This document shows positions 6,022-6,692 of a stretch of DNA of 6,692 bases, piece by piece (within the stretch, counting starts at the first letter, position 1; each line of letters begins with the position of its first letter). The notes under the pieces are model-generated. The model searched no databases. It saw nothing but the letters and a program-made list of their open reading frames with translations, and was not told the DNA's origin. The position numbers were made by a program, and so were the translations under genes. Source of the DNA: Paracoccaceae bacterium (GTDB lineage Bacteria > Pseudomonadota > Alphaproteobacteria > Rhodobacterales > Rhodobacteraceae); the NCBI GenBank assembly GCA_027080755.1, contig JALWQC010000200.1:1-6692 (forward strand), in the 5' to 3' direction.

Positions 6022-6459
6022 CTACATGTTTCCCGCGATCATATCGGCCATGGCGGCGTTTTCGCGCTCTACTTCCTTGATGCGGGTGGCGACGACATCC
6101 CCGATGGATATCACGCCGATCAGCTTGTCCCCGTCCAGCACCGGCAGGTGGCGGAAGCGCCCTTCGGTCATTTTGACCATCATGGCCTTGGTGGTGTCTT
6201 CGGGGGAACAGGCCTGCACCTTGTCCGTCATCAGCTCGCGCACCTTGTCGGACATGCAGGCAACCCCGCGTTTTCCGATCTCGCGCACGATGTCGCGCTC
6301 GGACAGAATGCCTTGCATTTTGCCGCCGTCCTGGCAGACAATCAGCGCCCCGATGCGTTTTTCCGACAGGATTTCCGCCGCCTGCGAGACCGTGTCATCG
6401 GGACCGATAGAATAGATATTTCCACTGGGTTTTCCGGCGAGGATGTCTCTGACGTGCAT
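6022..6459 (-). CDS. Tandem CBS-domain protein
   Basis: A 145-residue cytoplasmic protein made of little more than two CBS domains (about 8-62 and 72-130), which together form a Bateman module that typically binds adenine nucleotides or related ligands. The repeat is visible as GALIVCQDGGKMQGILSERDI (about 37-57) in the first domain and HLPVLDGDKLIGVISIGDV (about 104-122) in the second, each ending in the Ser/Asp ligand-binding strand-helix turn. A charged C-terminal helix (IKEVERENAAMADMI) follows. There is no partner catalytic or transport domain, so it belongs to the stand-alone CBS proteins whose roles are mostly undefined. The ATG at 6459 follows AAAAGGAAA at good spacing. The stop codon is 3 bp before the CapA-like gene. 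Family call is firm; ligand and target are unknown. Confidence 0.95.
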   Translation of the reverse strand: MHVRDILAGKPSGNIYSIGPDDTVSQAAEILSEKRIGALIVCQDGGKMQGILSERDIVREIGKRGVACMSDKVRELMTDKVQACSPEDTTKAMMVKMTEGRFRHLPVLDGDKLIGVISIGDVVATRIKEVERENAAMADMIAGNM

Positions 6460-6479
6460 GGGATTTCCTTTTATTTATG

Positions 6480-6487
6480 GATCTATC
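6480..6487 (-). promoter_or_regulatory. -10-like element before the CBS-domain gene
   Basis: GATAGATC on the minus strand matches seven of eight positions of the alphaproteobacterial GCTANAWC -10 and lies about 20 bases before the CBS gene's start, in a 59-bp gap. The -35 at the right distance is poor (TTCGGGG). It may mark the promoter of the CBS-CapA-coaD-cyclophilin run. Confidence 0.28.
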
Positions 6488-6518
6488 CCCAAAGCCTGCC
6501 CCGAACTGCGGCAATCTG

Positions 6519-6692
6519 TCAAGCGTTGCGCCCGATTGAGCCAAGCGCCCCGCGCAGGTATTCCACCACCATATCGGCCACCCGGTTGACGCGGGCAATG
6601 CGGTCGTCGTCCTGATGGCGCACCAGATAATAACTGCGGGTCAGGTCGATTTCATCAGGCAGAACCTGCACCAGATTGTCGTATTCCTGCGC
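6519..6692 (-). CDS. Probable LysR-family transcriptional regulator, C-terminal end
   Basis: An open minus-strand frame enters from the right edge and ends at TGA (6521-6519), giving 57 residues that begin AQEYDNLVQVLPDE and continue DLTRSYYLVRHQDDDRIARV before a final helix ending SIGRNA. The run LP-x-E-x-D-L-x-R-S-Y-Y-L-V-x-H, then an Arg-rich helix with Val-Glu-Tyr-Leu, is the usual ending of the effector-binding domain in LysR-type regulators. The DNA-binding helix-turn-helix is outside the window, so target and effector cannot be judged. It lies 59 bp upstream of the CBS gene on the same strand. The coding frame is clear; the family assignment rests on a short tail. Confidence 0.62.
   Translation of the reverse strand, partial: AQEYDNLVQVLPDEIDLTRSYYLVRHQDDDRIARVNRVADMVVEYLRGALGSIGRNA

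Noticed and set aside
4882..6615. Very long open frame on the + strand (577 codons) opposite the CapA-like and CBS genes
   Set aside because: It is antisense to two well-supported genes, its product is a Gly/His/Arg/Gln-rich sequence with no recognisable domain, and such long mirror frames are common opposite high-GC genes.

Overview
The window looks like ordinary core chromosome of a high-GC alphaproteobacterium, most probably Rhodobacteraceae/Roseobacter group. This rests on the visibly high GC, the protein sequence style (TyrRS with a KMGKS loop, DUF3179 protein, alphaproteobacterial-type cyclophilins) and promoter-like motifs resembling the alphaproteobacterial TTGAC/GCTANAWC type. The lineage is inferred; no marker RNA is present. 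I see no mobile element, CRISPR array, tRNA or rRNA.

Layout. On the + strand, bases 1-441 are the 3' part of an endonuclease/exonuclease/phosphatase-family gene, followed by tyrS (511-1764) and a clear intrinsic terminator. A 233-bp AT-richer gap (1765-1997) separates tyrS from the convergent minus-strand genes. It holds a perfect 16-bp palindrome of LacI-operator type, a promoter-like element under it, and a second hairpin with a T-run. From 1998 to the end everything is on the minus strand. In transcription order (right to left) this is: the C-terminal end of a probable LysR-type regulator, a two-CBS-domain protein, a CapA-like lipoprotein, coaD, a cytoplasmic cyclophilin, an exported cyclophilin, a terminator, and a DUF3179 exported protein.

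How the genes relate. The CBS and CapA genes are 3 bp apart and the two cyclophilins overlap by 4 bp (ATGA), so each pair is probably translationally coupled. coaD lies between the pairs with short gaps (48 and 68 bp), so one run from the CBS gene to the exported cyclophilin, ending at the terminator at 3042-3073, is plausible. TyrRS (translation), CoaD (coenzyme A synthesis) and the cyclophilins (protein folding) are housekeeping. The CBS, CapA-like and DUF3179 proteins have no firm role here.

Nothing in the window is clearly a new defence or biosynthetic system. The most interesting points are the orphan operator/promoter in the tyrS-DUF3179 gap, which may drive a small structured RNA; the tandem cyclophilins sorted to two compartments; and the cysteine patterns of the exported DUF3179 and CapA-like proteins.
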